Shown: positions 46,158-55,270, counted from the first letter of the stretch. The stretch: 64,000 nt of DNA from DASQEH01 sp963765725 (GCA_963765725.1 CAVXXI010000003.1:1550001-1614000), one strand, 5' to 3'. Notes: generated by a model not told the origin, from the sequence alone. Translations and numbers: made by a program.

Positions 46158-46706
46158 TTGAACCCAAGCGGACAGGATGCGTCCCGGTGGCACTGTATGA
46201 AGCGCTCGCCTGGGATACTAATTCTATCAATCAAGTGTAGTTAGATCAGTTAAGCGGTTCTTTCCATTGCCGCGTCCTGGCGCCTACGCGCAGACCGAGC
46301 AGGCCGTCAGAGACATAAACATGCGCAACCCCGCGCCAATTTAACTCTGGGTCACGTACGGCTCACGCAAATTGGGCTATACGTTGTACGCCTAAGTCGC
46401 TAACGTCGAGGCGTCCCCAGCCCCGCTCTCGAACCGCGGCAGGCTGAATCCGCGTTGATAAGGGTGTTGGCATGTCGAACAGGGCTGGGCGGTCGTCGAG
46501 ACTTGATCCTCGGCGGCCGAGACCTCGCTGCTTGGCGACGCCTATGAGCGTGAACCCGACTCATCTCTGCCCGCCCGGGCGTTCTCGAAGGACAAATTGG
46601 CGTGCTCGTCCCGTTCCTGATTGAATATTGTCGCGCAGTGGCCATGCGCGCGTGAGTCGCGACTACGCCGGGGGATGATGTCAGCAAAGAGAGGAGACTT
46701 AGTCGG
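46158..46706. other. AT-richer gap between the two sugar transferases; no gene seen
   Basis: 549 bp. The first 150 bp (for example GATACTAATTCTATCAATCA) is the most AT-rich stretch in the window. No open frame with plausible codon use, no repeat and no clear insertion-sequence end were found. It probably contains the promoter of copy 2. Confidence 0.5.
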
Positions 46707-48182
46707 GTGACAGAAGCAGTCGAGCCGACCGCCTTCGGTACCACAGCCATCCGCCGCACCCCCCAGACCGTTCAGTCGGAAGTGCGACGCCTACTGACTG
46801 GCGTTGCCATCGCGGACTGTCTCCTGATCTGCGTTTCCCTCGACCTGGCTTGGCATATGAGGAGCCAGCTAGGGCTAATTAATTTGGCGCTCACTCCGGA
46901 GCACATCTCTATTAGGGTAGCCATGGCCCTAATCGCCCTCTGGTTCTTTCTGCTCGCAGTGAGAGGGGCGTACTCCCCACGACTCTTCGGAGGCGGCCCC
47001 GAGGAGTTCAAGATCGTTGCCATGTCGTCCGCTTTGGCAGCGGGCATCGTAGCAATGACGTGCTACCTGTTCAGATATGATCTTTCCCGTGGTTTTGTCA
47101 TTTTGACTTTTATTTTCGGCACTACGCTGCTCGTGCTCGAGCGGTATGTGGTTCGTCGACTTGTGCACGAGTTGCGCCGCAATGGACGAATCCGCCATCG
47201 CGTTGTGGCGGTCGGCGGCCCCGGCGCGATCGACGAGCTCATCGACGTCTTCGACCGAGAGCGCTACGTCGGCTACGAGGTCGTCGGTGCATGCATACCG
47301 CACCATCTTCCAAGCGACGGAATGCAATTGCGGGTGCCGATTCTTGGGTCACCGGAAGACGCGAGAGCTGCGTGCGAGCGGGTTGGCGCCGACACTGTAC
47401 TCGTGACCGGCGGGTCGTTTTCCTCCTCCGCGGATCTACGTAAGGTTGGCTGGCAGCTGGAGCGTTCGGACATCGATCTCGTCGTGGTTCCTAGCCTCGC
47501 CGAGATCGCCGGCCCGCGCATCCATCTACGCCCCGTTGCTGGTCTCCCCTTGATGCACGTCGAGCCACCGCAAGCCGACGCGGCGGGGCGGTGGAGCAAG
47601 AGACTCTTCGACATGGTGGGCGCTGTCATACTGCTTTGCCTTTTCGCCCCGTTCGCGTTGATCGTCGCCCTCGTCATCAAGCTTGATGATGGTGGACCGA
47701 TCCTGTTCCGGCAGGCCCGCGTAGGCAAGAATGGCAAAAGCTTCGACTGTCTGAAATTCAGGTCGATGTGTGTTGATGCGGAGCAGCGGCTGGCGGAAAT
47801 ACGACACTTGAATGACTGCGACGATGTCCTCTTCAAGATGCGAGCCGATCCGCGGACGACGCGAGTAGGTCACTTCATCCGCCGGTTTTCCGTCGATGAG
47901 CTGCCACAGCTGCTTAACGTAGTGGGCGGCACGATGAGTCTGGTCGGCCCTCGTCCACCCCTTCAAAGCGAAGTTGATGTCTACGGCTCGGACGTGCACC
48001 GACGGCTATTGGTCAGACCCGGTATGACCGGGCTCTGGCAAGTCTCTGGACGCTCGCAATTGAGTTGGCGTGAGTCCGTTCGGCTCGATCTCTACTACGT
48101 CGACAATTGGTCGATGATGGGAGATCTCGTCATTCTTGCTAAGACGCTGCGGGCCGTGATCGCGCCTTGCGGGGCGTACTAG
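46707..48182 (+). CDS. Polyprenyl glycosylphosphotransferase (WbaP/CpsE type), copy 2
   Basis: 491 aa, same architecture as the preceding gene: N-terminal helices (about 35-135), Rossmann domain (VVAVGGPGAIDELID, VPILGSPEDARAACERVGADTVLVTGG in parts), helix, and catalytic domain (GGPILFRQARVGKNG, KFRSMCVDAE, VDELPQLLNVVGGTMSLVGPRPPLQ, GMTGLWQVSGRSQLSW). Long blocks are identical to copy 1, e.g. HLRPVAGLPLMHVEPPQADA and SVRLDLYYVDNWSMMGDLVI. Codon use is visibly less GC-rich, so the copy either came from elsewhere or has relaxed. Two initiating transferases suggest two polymers or alternative first sugars. Confidence 0.94.
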   Translation: MTEAVEPTAFGTTAIRRTPQTVQSEVRRLLTGVAIADCLLICVSLDLAWHMRSQLGLINLALTPEHISIRVAMALIALWFFLLAVRGAYSPRLFGGGPEEFKIVAMSSALAAGIVAMTCYLFRYDLSRGFVILTFIFGTTLLVLERYVVRRLVHELRRNGRIRHRVVAVGGPGAIDELIDVFDRERYVGYEVVGACIPHHLPSDGMQLRVPILGSPEDARAACERVGADTVLVTGGSFSSSADLRKVGWQLERSDIDLVVVPSLAEIAGPRIHLRPVAGLPLMHVEPPQADAAGRWSKRLFDMVGAVILLCLFAPFALIVALVIKLDDGGPILFRQARVGKNGKSFDCLKFRSMCVDAEQRLAEIRHLNDCDDVLFKMRADPRTTRVGHFIRRFSVDELPQLLNVVGGTMSLVGPRPPLQSEVDVYGSDVHRRLLVRPGMTGLWQVSGRSQLSWRESVRLDLYYVDNWSMMGDLVILAKTLRAVIAPCGAY

Positions 48183-48284
48183 CCGAGAGATCGCCAGGTA
48201 CAAGCGCCTGACGGTGGCTGGGGCCGTGAACGACGCTTTGGCATAGCAGATCGTTACTGAGCCGACCTAGGGCACAATCAAGAG

Positions 48285-49016
48285 ATGGGTCATTCCTACC
48301 GCGACGAGGCCGTCGTGCTGCGTACCCAGAAGCTGGGCGAGGCCGATCGGATCGTCACCTTCCTGACGCGCAACACGGGCCGGGTGCGTGCGGTGGGCAA
48401 AGGGGTCCGGCGGACGAAGTCCAAGTTCGGCTCGCGGCTGGAGCCGTTCATGCATGTCGACGTCCAGTTCGCCAGTGGCCGCACCCTCGAAATCGTCACT
48501 CAGGCCGAGACCCTGTCCCCGTTCGGCGATGCCATCGCCAACGACTACGCCCGCTACACCGCGGGTACCGCGATGCTGGAGATGGCCGAGCGGCTCGTCG
48601 CCGAGGAGATGGAGCCTGCTGTGCAGCAGTACCTGCTCCTCGTCGGAGGGCTACGGGTCTTGGCGGCGGGGGAGCGTGACGCGACGCTCGTTCTCGACTC
48701 GTTCCTCCTGCGCTCCCTCGCGGTGGCGGGGTACGCACCGACGTTCGACACGTGCGCACGCTGCGGCGCCGCGGGTCCCCACCGCAGTTTCAGTGCCGGC
48801 GCGGGTGGGATGTTGTGCGGGAACTGCCGCCTCCCGGGCTCAGCGAACCCCTCACCGGAGACCGTGGTCCTCCTGGGTGCCCTTCTCGGCGGCGACTGGC
48901 CCACGGTGGAGTCCGTAGACCATCGCTACCGGAAGGCTGCCAGCGGGATCGTGGCGGCGTACCTCCAGTGGCACCTCGAGCGCAGCCTGCGCTCGCTCGC
49001 GCACGTGGAGCGCTGA
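48285..49016 (+). CDS. recO: DNA repair protein RecO
   Basis: 243-residue mediator of RecF-pathway recombination that loads RecA on SSB-coated DNA. N-terminal OB fold (MGHSYRDEAVVLRTQKLGEADRIVTFLTRNTGRVRAVGKGVRR in parts; the LGEADRIVT and VRRTKSKFG signatures are present), helical middle, and the zinc site C-x2-C...C-x2-C (CARCGAAGP near 154; GMLCGNC near 172). Standard length. It is followed by uppS, as in most actinobacteria. Confidence 0.96.
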   Translation: MGHSYRDEAVVLRTQKLGEADRIVTFLTRNTGRVRAVGKGVRRTKSKFGSRLEPFMHVDVQFASGRTLEIVTQAETLSPFGDAIANDYARYTAGTAMLEMAERLVAEEMEPAVQQYLLLVGGLRVLAAGERDATLVLDSFLLRSLAVAGYAPTFDTCARCGAAGPHRSFSAGAGGMLCGNCRLPGSANPSPETVVLLGALLGGDWPTVESVDHRYRKAASGIVAAYLQWHLERSLRSLAHVER

Positions 49017-49088
49017 GGCCCGTACCCGCCGACGGTTGGCTGCCGTGGTCAGTGTCGCTGTAGTCCGCCGAGGCAGCCAGATGTCAGA

Positions 49089-49838
49089 GTGTGGGACGTG
49101 TCAGAAGAGCCCTTCAGCTCCCCGCCGCCGATCCCGGCCGCGCTGGTGCCCAAGCACATTGCCGTCATCATGGACGGCAACGGCAGGTGGGCGGCCAAGC
49201 GGGGTCTCCCGCGCACGGCCGGGCACGAGCACGGCGAGGCCGCGCTGCTCGACGTCGTCAAGGGGGCGATCGCGTGCGGCGTCTCGTGCATCTCGGCGTA
49301 CGCCTTCTCGACCGAGAACTGGAAACGCTCGCCCGACGAGGTCCGCTTCCTGATGGGCTTCAATCGCGACGTGATCCGTCGCCGCCGCGACGAGATGCAC
49401 GAGATGGGCGTACGGGTGCGATGGGCCGGTCGGCGACCACGTCTGTGGACGTCGGTCATCAAAGAGCTGGAGATCGCCGAGGAGCTGACCCGCAACAACA
49501 CCGTGCTCACGCTCACGATGTGCGTCAACTACGGTGGCCGCGCGGAGCTCGCGGACGCGGCCAAACGGCTGGCTCTCGAGGTGGCCGACGGTCGTACGAA
49601 ACCGGAGAAGATCGACGAGCGTGCCTTCGCCCGAGCCCTGTACGTGCCCGAGCTGCCCGACGTCGACATGGTGCTGCGCACGTCCGGCGAGCAGCGGTTC
49701 AGCAACTTCATGCTCTGGCAGTCGGCTTACGCCGAGATGGTCTTCATGAACGTGCTCTGGCCCGACGTCGACCGCCGCACCCTGTACGAGGCGATCGACA
49801 TCTACGCCCGACGCGACCGGCGGTACGGGTCGGCTTAA
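49089..49838 (+). CDS. uppS: Isoprenyl (polyprenyl) diphosphate synthase, UppS family
   Basis: 249-residue cis-prenyltransferase making the lipid carrier for peptidoglycan and polysaccharide synthesis. Catalytic D29 in VIMDGNGRWAAKRG; SAYAFSTENWKRS near 77; the C-terminal RTSGEQRFSNFMLWQSAYAE with the diphosphate-binding Arg. It starts with GTG (VWDVSEEPF). The product chain length (C30-C50) cannot be told. The polysaccharide machinery upstream depends on this type of carrier. Confidence 0.96.
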   Translation: MWDVSEEPFSSPPPIPAALVPKHIAVIMDGNGRWAAKRGLPRTAGHEHGEAALLDVVKGAIACGVSCISAYAFSTENWKRSPDEVRFLMGFNRDVIRRRRDEMHEMGVRVRWAGRRPRLWTSVIKELEIAEELTRNNTVLTLTMCVNYGGRAELADAAKRLALEVADGRTKPEKIDERAFARALYVPELPDVDMVLRTSGEQRFSNFMLWQSAYAEMVFMNVLWPDVDRRTLYEAIDIYARRDRRYGSA

Positions 49839-49869
49839 CGACACCGCGCGACCGGGCGGCGGGTTCATG

Positions 49870-50883
49870 GTGTCCGTGTGGTGGCATGCCGCTCTGCGGC
49901 TTCGACAACGCCGCGGGCATCAAGTTCTGCGGCGAATGCGGCACGCGTTGGGATGTCCCGTCCTCGCCGGTTCACCGCGAACGCAAGGTCGTCTCCGTGC
50001 TCTTCTGTGACTTGGTCGGGTTTACCTCCGCCTCGGACGGCGCTGATCCGGAAGAGATACAAGCCAGACTGTCTGGGTACCTCGCCCGGGCTCGAGCGGA
50101 GATAGAGCGGTTCGGCGCAACGGTGGAGAAGTTCATCGGTGACGCGGTCATGGCTGCCTTCGGCGCCCCCACGGTGCATGAGGACGACCCCGAGCGCGCG
50201 GTCCGCGCCGGCCTCGCCTTGCTGCGTGCGGTCGGGGAACTGAATGCCGGCCAGCACCTCGACCTCCTTTCCAGCCTGGGGCGCGGTGGCGCCGAGGCCA
50301 TCGACGTGGTCGAGCGCGCCGTGCGCGTGCTTGAAGCGATCCCCGCTGGCCCCGAGCTCCTAGAAGCGTATGTAACGTCGGCAAGCAGATTTTTCATGCT
50401 CGGCCGTGACCAGCGCGCCATCGAGAGGGCCGACCAGGCGCTCGACCTGGCCCAACAGCTCGACAAGCCACCGCCGTATACGACTGCACGCCGAGACTCG
50501 CACGAACTCTCTATGGCACGGTCCACGGGGACGTCGTCCAACGGATCATCGACGGCTCTCCCCATGGGATGCGGCTACTCGACAACAATGTGCTCACCGC
50601 TCGGGGAGTTCCGGCTGAATCCGACGGGGACCGCAACCGCGCCCTGAGCCTCTACACAGACGCGGCTCGCGCTTGGGCGGACTATGGCTGTCCACTGGAG
50701 GAAGCACATGCCCATCTGGGGGTGGCCCGTTGCTTGCTGGCCATGAACAAACCCGCGCGCTCCCCATTGGTCACAGCCCAGGGCCTGTTGAGCGACATGC
50801 GGGCCGAGCCACTTCTCACCCAGACAGAGGCGATGCTGAACGGAGCACCCTGGCTGCAGCCGACTCTTCAGCACAGCCAGTAA
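49870..50883 (+). pseudogene. Adenylate/guanylate cyclase-ATPase-TPR protein, internally deleted
   Basis: The remnant begins with a zinc ribbon (CPCGG...KFCGECGTRWDV) and half of a class III cyclase domain (RKVVSVLFCDLVGFTSASDGADPEE with the metal Asp; VEKFIGDAVMAAFGAPTVHEDDPERAVRAGLAL in parts). At about 50243 it jumps to helical-repeat sequence of the C-terminal half (AIDVVERAVRVLEAIP, RAIERADQALDLAQQLDK). The cyclase's second half, the P-loop ATPase and much of the TPR region, usually about 2 kb, are missing. A further frameshift near 50490 precedes LLDNNVLTARGVPAESDGDR and the end at 50883. No functional enzyme is expected. Confidence 0.85.
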
Positions 50884-50937
50884 CGGCCGCTGCAACAGGA
50901 CTTTCGTTGACGGGCTGACAGCAGGCGAGGGCTGGCT

Positions 50938-51468
50938 ATGGTTGGCATCATGAGGGACCTGCCGCGAGACCCGCTCTTCCTCGAGCCAGACCTCGACTGG
51001 CACGAGGTGTCGCCTCGGCTGATCACCGAGCGGCGCATCCCGGTCGCTGCCGTCGCTGTCGGTGCGGCCGCGGTACTCGTCATCGGGATCGCGGCACACG
51101 CCAACGGTTCGACGTCGATGTGGCCCTTCGCCGCCGGAGCTGCCGCGCTGGCGATCGTGGCCGCGGTGCTCTGGTTCGTGCTGGTGCCACGGATGGCCCT
51201 GTCGTGGCGGTACGCCGAGCGCCAGCAGGACCTGGTCGTACGCCGGGGCCGTCTCGTGCGCAGGCTGACGGTCGTGCCGTACGGACGCATGCAGGTGATC
51301 CAGGTGCGGTCGAACCCGATCGCCCACCGGCTAGGTATCGCCACGGTCACCTTGGTGACAGCATCCGCCGACACCGATGCGCATATCCCAGGCCTGCCGG
51401 TCGACGTGGCGCAGGCGCTCCGGGACCGGCTGGCAGCCAAGGGAGAAGCGCTGACGGCCGGGCTATGA
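50938..51468 (+). CDS. bPH2-domain membrane protein (YdbS-like)
   Basis: 176 aa, two membrane helices (about 38-58 and 64-85) followed by one bacterial PH domain (about 95-160; YAERQQDLVVRRGRLVRRLTVVPYGRMQVIQVRSNPI in parts). The RIQ/MQVIQVRSNPIAHRLGIATV pattern is diagnostic of bPH2. It overlaps the next gene by 4 bp. The pair corresponds to B. subtilis YdbS/YdbT, which protect against certain antimicrobial peptides; the role here is inferred. The start may instead be ATG 50950, preceded by TATGGT at the leaderless distance. Confidence 0.88.
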   Translation: MVGIMRDLPRDPLFLEPDLDWHEVSPRLITERRIPVAAVAVGAAAVLVIGIAAHANGSTSMWPFAAGAAALAIVAAVLWFVLVPRMALSWRYAERQQDLVVRRGRLVRRLTVVPYGRMQVIQVRSNPIAHRLGIATVTLVTASADTDAHIPGLPVDVAQALRDRLAAKGEALTAGL

Positions 51469-53180
51469 CCGCTGCGGGCACTCCCGACCCGGTCGGCTCG
51501 GGGCGCCAGCCGGTCGAGGCCGTCGACGATGAGGCGGCGCTCGAAGCGGTCGGCGCCACGCAGATGCGCCGACTGCATCCGTTGACGCCGTTCCTGCGCT
51601 CGTGGCGGCTCGTGGGCGGTCTGTCGGCGGTGGCTCTCAGTCTCTTCCGCGAGGATCTCAACCGCCTGGTCTGGATCTGGCATGCGTTGCACGGCGACTT
51701 CGAGGTGTCCCTTCTGGTTAGGGCGGCGGCGATCACCGTGGGCGTGGCCATCGTCATCGTGTTCGGCGGCTGGCTGTCCTGGCGGGCGACCGGTTTTGCC
51801 ATTGTCGCTGACCCCACGGGCTCCGGAACGCTGCTCTTCCATCGCGGCGTACTCGCCAAACAGCGCAACCAGGTCAGGCTTCTGCGTGTGCAGTCCGTCG
51901 ACATCAACCAGCCGTTGGTGCCACGGCTGATGGGGCTCGCCGCGGTACGCCTCGACATGGCTGCCGGTGACGACGCGTCTGTCAACCTCGCCTACCTGCG
52001 CCTCGACGAAGCCTCGACGCTACGAGAGGAAATCCTCCGGCGGATGAGCCGCGGACGGTCCGGCGAGGGGAGCGCTCGCGATCCGAGCGGCGCCCGAGTG
52101 GAGGTCGCCGAGGCAGCGGGGGACGGTGCCGCTGCCGGCATGGAGGACCGCCTGCACGCCCTCCGCTCGAGCTCGGCCGCCGTCGCCGGGGGAGTCGATG
52201 CCCGAAGCGGTTCTGCTGGTGCCGTGGGTCTTCAGCGCTCCGGCGGCTCGTTGGCCGGCCCGGTGCGACCCGACGACGCCAGCCAGTCTTGGGCGCGCGA
52301 CGAGCTGATCGCCGAGGTGTCGACAGAGCAGGTGGTCAAGTCCAACCTGCTCGACGGGATCAGTGCCTGGGTAATCCTGGTGGTCTGGATCGTCGTGCTC
52401 GTGGTCGCAACCGTCCTCATGGGCTGGCAGGCGTTCGTCGCGGCGCTCTCGGGGTTCATTCCGGTCACGATCGCGATACTGGCCCAGCTCCGCCGGCAGG
52501 TGGTCTCGATGATGCGCGATGCCGACTTCAAGCTCTTCCGCACCCCGACCGGTGTACGGATCAGCTCCGGTATGACGTCGACAGTCAATCGGACGATCCA
52601 CTTCGACCGGATCCAGGGCGTCCGACTCGTCGAGCCGTTCTGGTGGCGGCGGTTCGGCTGGGCGCGGGTGAAGCTCGACATCGCCGGAGGGGAGGACGAC
52701 TTCGACAAGGGCGCCTCCCTGATCCCCGTCGCCGACCGAGCCGACGCGCTTGCCCTGATCGCCGCGGTAACCGGAGCCGACTTCGACTCGCCGCAGTACG
52801 CCGGGGTGGGCGAGGGAGCGCGTCTCCTCGACCCGATCGGGTGGCGCTACCAAGCGGTCGCCCTCGTCGAGAATGGCGCGCTGTCTCGATCCGGGCGCTG
52901 GCGGCGGTCGACGGCGTTCGTGCCGTACGCCCGAGTACAGAGCGTCTCGGCGCGACAGGGCATCCTCCAGCGAAGGCTGGGGATCGCCACGGTGTTCCTG
53001 GACCTGCCGAAGGGCAGCATGCGGTGGGTGGCCAAACATCGGGCCAGTGCGGACGCTTCCTCGCTCGTCGCGGAGCTGGGTGTGCAGGCACGGCGGCACC
53101 GGTTGGGGATGGGTGCCGGAGGGGTCTTCGCGCTAGTGACGAATGACCAGCCAGAGCATCGCGCCCCAGAAACCGCATGA
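51465..53180 (+). CDS. bPH2-domain membrane protein (YdbT-like)
   Basis: 571 aa with three bPH2 domains in order: about 110-190 (RNQVRLLRVQSVDINQPLVPRLMGLAAVRLDMA in parts), about 345-430 (RTIHFDRIQGVRLVEPFWWRRFGWARVKLDIAGG in parts), and about 455-540 (TAFVPYARVQSVSARQGILQRRLGIATVFLDLP in parts). Two helix pairs (about 43-60/85-105 and 295-340) anchor it. Residues 195-275 are a poorly conserved, Ala/Gly/Ser-rich insert. It is co-translated with the smaller partner, as usual for this pair. Confidence 0.9.
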   Translation: MTAAGTPDPVGSGRQPVEAVDDEAALEAVGATQMRRLHPLTPFLRSWRLVGGLSAVALSLFREDLNRLVWIWHALHGDFEVSLLVRAAAITVGVAIVIVFGGWLSWRATGFAIVADPTGSGTLLFHRGVLAKQRNQVRLLRVQSVDINQPLVPRLMGLAAVRLDMAAGDDASVNLAYLRLDEASTLREEILRRMSRGRSGEGSARDPSGARVEVAEAAGDGAAAGMEDRLHALRSSSAAVAGGVDARSGSAGAVGLQRSGGSLAGPVRPDDASQSWARDELIAEVSTEQVVKSNLLDGISAWVILVVWIVVLVVATVLMGWQAFVAALSGFIPVTIAILAQLRRQVVSMMRDADFKLFRTPTGVRISSGMTSTVNRTIHFDRIQGVRLVEPFWWRRFGWARVKLDIAGGEDDFDKGASLIPVADRADALALIAAVTGADFDSPQYAGVGEGARLLDPIGWRYQAVALVENGALSRSGRWRRSTAFVPYARVQSVSARQGILQRRLGIATVFLDLPKGSMRWVAKHRASADASSLVAELGVQARRHRLGMGAGGVFALVTNDQPEHRAPETA

Positions 53181-53330
53181 CGTCGCGATGATCACGGACC
53201 AGACCACGATAAAGGACCAGTCGTAGGTGGACCGGCGCCGCAGCGCCTCCCTCGTCATGGTCACGTCCGCAGCCCCCAGGCTTTGGTGCTGAGCCTTCAT
53301 TTCGCGCTTCATCAACGCTAACAGTGACAA
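53133..53330 (-). CDS. Small single-helix membrane protein (hypothetical)
   Basis: 65 aa: a polar N-terminal half (KREMKAQHQSLGAADVTMTREALRRR) and one membrane helix (DWSFIVVWSVIIATSCGFWGAMLWLVI). It is the only credible frame in the space between the bPH2 and Rieske genes and overlaps the former's end by 48 bp on the opposite strand. No homologue is known to me; it could be spurious. Confidence 0.4.
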   Translation of the reverse strand: MSLLALMKREMKAQHQSLGAADVTMTREALRRRSTYDWSFIVVWSVIIATSCGFWGAMLWLVIRH

Positions 53331-53391
53331 GCACGTAGCGCAAGGTTACACGGCTCCATACCCCTCGGCCGCAGCCGCGGCACCTGAGCAG

Positions 53392-53805
53392 TTAGGCGCG
53401 CGGCGACTGTGCGGACTGGCGTTGCGTGCGCCGGGTGGGCAGGGTCACGTAGACGGCGCGGTCGACCACGGTCACCGGAAATCGGCGCAGATTCGGCACG
53501 GTCCCGAAGAGCGGCTTGCCGGTCAGGAGGTTGAACTCCCAGCCGTGCCAAGGGCAGGCGAGGATCTCGCCGTCGCGGCCCCACCGGTACTCGCCGGGGG
53601 GAGACGGAAGCGTGGTGCCTCCGACCCGTCCGAGGCAGACCGGGCCGAGCTCGTGGGGGCAGACGTTGAGGACCGCGACGAACTCGCCGTTGACGTTGAA
53701 GACGCCGATCGAGTGTCCTTCGAGCTCGACGATGACCCGGGAGCCGGGCGGGAGATCGTCGACGCGGGCAACCTCCCAGCTGTCGGGGGGTGCTCCCTCA
53801 GCCAT
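53392..53805 (-). CDS. Rieske [2Fe-2S] ferredoxin-like protein
   Basis: 137 aa, a single Rieske domain. Cluster ligands C49-P-H51 and C84-P-W-H87 are both present (NVCPHELGPVC, ILACPWHGWEF). No oxygenase domain is attached, so it would act as an electron carrier or a small Rieske subunit. It overlaps the upstream amidohydrolase gene by 8 bp, so the two are expressed together. Confidence 0.92.
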   Translation of the reverse strand: MAEGAPPDSWEVARVDDLPPGSRVIVELEGHSIGVFNVNGEFVAVLNVCPHELGPVCLGRVGGTTLPSPPGEYRWGRDGEILACPWHGWEFNLLTGKPLFGTVPNLRRFPVTVVDRAVYVTLPTRRTQRQSAQSPRA

Positions 53806-54901
53806 TCGGCTGGCGCGAAGCTGGCGCGCCGGCGGGCATGGCAGCCGGCGGGAGGCGGTAGAGCGCTCGGGCCGTCTCGCTCAGCACCCGAGGCCGCAGT
53901 GACGGCACGAAACGGCGGGCGGCGAAGTCGGGGGTGTCGCCGTCCCAGTGCGGGTAGTCGCTGGAGAACATCAGCATGTGCTCGGCGTCGAACATCTCGA
54001 GGATGGCCTTGAAGTGGGCCGGGTGCTCGGGCTCCTCCAACGGCTGTGTCGTCAGCAAGATGTGCTCGGAGACGATCGCGCTCGGCGGTCGCGTCAGCCA
54101 CGGTGTGGTCTGCCGGAGTCCCTTCCAGTTCTTGTCAAAGCGCCAAAGAATAGGAGGGAGCCACGACACGCCACCCTCGACGAGGACCACCTTCAACGAT
54201 GGGAACTTCACGAAGACGCCCTCGGTCACCAGGCTGATGAGATGTGCGATGTAGCTGGCGACGAGGCCGGTGTGCCACTCGAAGTAGCTGGTCGGGTAGC
54301 CGGCTGCCGTGGGGGGACCGGAGAGCCCGACGCCCTCGGAGCCCGCGTGTATCCCGATGGGCAGGCCGTGGTCGGCCGCCGCAGCGTAGATCGGGTGGTA
54401 GAAGCGCTGCCCGTACGGGATCCGGGCCGCGCTCGGCAGCAGCACCTGGACGAACCCGGGGTGGTCGCCCAGGCGGTGGATCTCCCGCGCCGCGAGCTCC
54501 GGGTCCGCCGGTGAGACGACCAGCGACGCACGCAGCCGATCGTCGGCCGGCAGCCAGTCCTCCGCCACGATGTCGTTGTAGGCGGAGATCAGCGCTGCCC
54601 CGAAGTCCGGCTCCGGTGACAGGCCGGTGTGCATAGCGGTCTCCGGGTTGAGGACCGCGTACTCGACGTCGTACACGTCGAGGAAGTACCGGCCCAGGGT
54701 CACCGGGCTCGCCTCGATCCGCTCGCCCTCCGGCGTGACGGCATCGGCTCGCATCACACCGTTCGGGTTCCAGTAACCCAGGTGGCCGGCTCCGCGGTTA
54801 CCCGTCGAGAAGCGCCGTCGCCACGGCTCGGGCAGGAAGTCGAGCACGCGCTCGGAGTTCAGGACGGGGTGCACGTCGGTGTCGATGATCGCGGCATCCA
54901 T
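53798..54901 (-). CDS. Amidohydrolase (ACMSD-like, metal-dependent)
   Basis: 367 aa, TIM-barrel amidohydrolase of the Amidohydro_2 family (includes decarboxylases such as ACMSD). Seen: IDTDVHPVLN at the N-terminus (the first metal motif, D-x-H instead of H-x-H), GIHAGSEG near 198 with the metal His, HTGLVASYIAHLISLVTEGVFVKFPSLKVVLVEGGVSWLP in parts (VLVEGGVSWLP near 237), and FSSDYPHWDGD near 314 with the catalytic Asp. Its overlap with the Rieske gene suggests a small catabolic unit; reaction and substrate are unknown. Confidence 0.88.
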   Translation of the reverse strand: MDAAIIDTDVHPVLNSERVLDFLPEPWRRRFSTGNRGAGHLGYWNPNGVMRADAVTPEGERIEASPVTLGRYFLDVYDVEYAVLNPETAMHTGLSPEPDFGAALISAYNDIVAEDWLPADDRLRASLVVSPADPELAAREIHRLGDHPGFVQVLLPSAARIPYGQRFYHPIYAAAADHGLPIGIHAGSEGVGLSGPPTAAGYPTSYFEWHTGLVASYIAHLISLVTEGVFVKFPSLKVVLVEGGVSWLPPILWRFDKNWKGLRQTTPWLTRPPSAIVSEHILLTTQPLEEPEHPAHFKAILEMFDAEHMLMFSSDYPHWDGDTPDFAARRFVPSLRPRVLSETARALYRLPPAAMPAGAPASRQPNG

Positions 54902-54916
54902 CAGGGCTTCCTCTTC

Positions 54917-55270
54917 CTACATCAGGCCGGTCGACCGGGCCGTCACCGAACCCGCGACCAGGGCGATCATCACCGCACGCAGCAGTCGCCCCCGGGGCGT
55001 GAGCACCGGCCAGGACAGGTACGCCAGCCAGCCGATGAACACTGCCACGACGACCAGCGCCGGCACCGCGTACACAAGCGGGGCAGAGAGGCCCACCACC
55101 ATCAGCAGAAGGATCACGGCCGGGATCGCCCACATGGGCAGCCGGGCCATGACTGCGAGCACCCCGCGGCTGGGGCGGCTGACCCGGCCGCGCAGATCAC
55201 GGGGCTGCGCGGTCGAGCCCGCCGCTGCACGCCGGGCGGGGTTGCCGGATCGGCGGGCATCGGGGGGCAC
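54917..55270 (-). CDS. DUF6703-like small membrane protein
   Basis: 117 aa: basic, disordered N-terminus (MPPDARRSGNPARRAAAGST), then three hydrophobic segments (about 48-65 WAIPAVILLLMVVGLSAPL, 66-88, 98-115) with LSWPVLTPRGRLLRAVM between the last two. This pattern matches an uncharacterised actinobacterial family (DUF6703); the assignment is by pattern only. It is upstream of the amidohydrolase gene in the same direction. Confidence 0.65.
   Translation of the reverse strand: MPPDARRSGNPARRAAAGSTAQPRDLRGRVSRPSRGVLAVMARLPMWAIPAVILLLMVVGLSAPLVYAVPALVVVAVFIGWLAYLSWPVLTPRGRLLRAVMIALVAGSVTARSTGLM

Noticed and set aside
46158..46706. Insertion sequence or mobile-element remnant in the AT-rich gap
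   Set aside because: No terminal inverted repeats, target duplication or transposase fragments could be seen.
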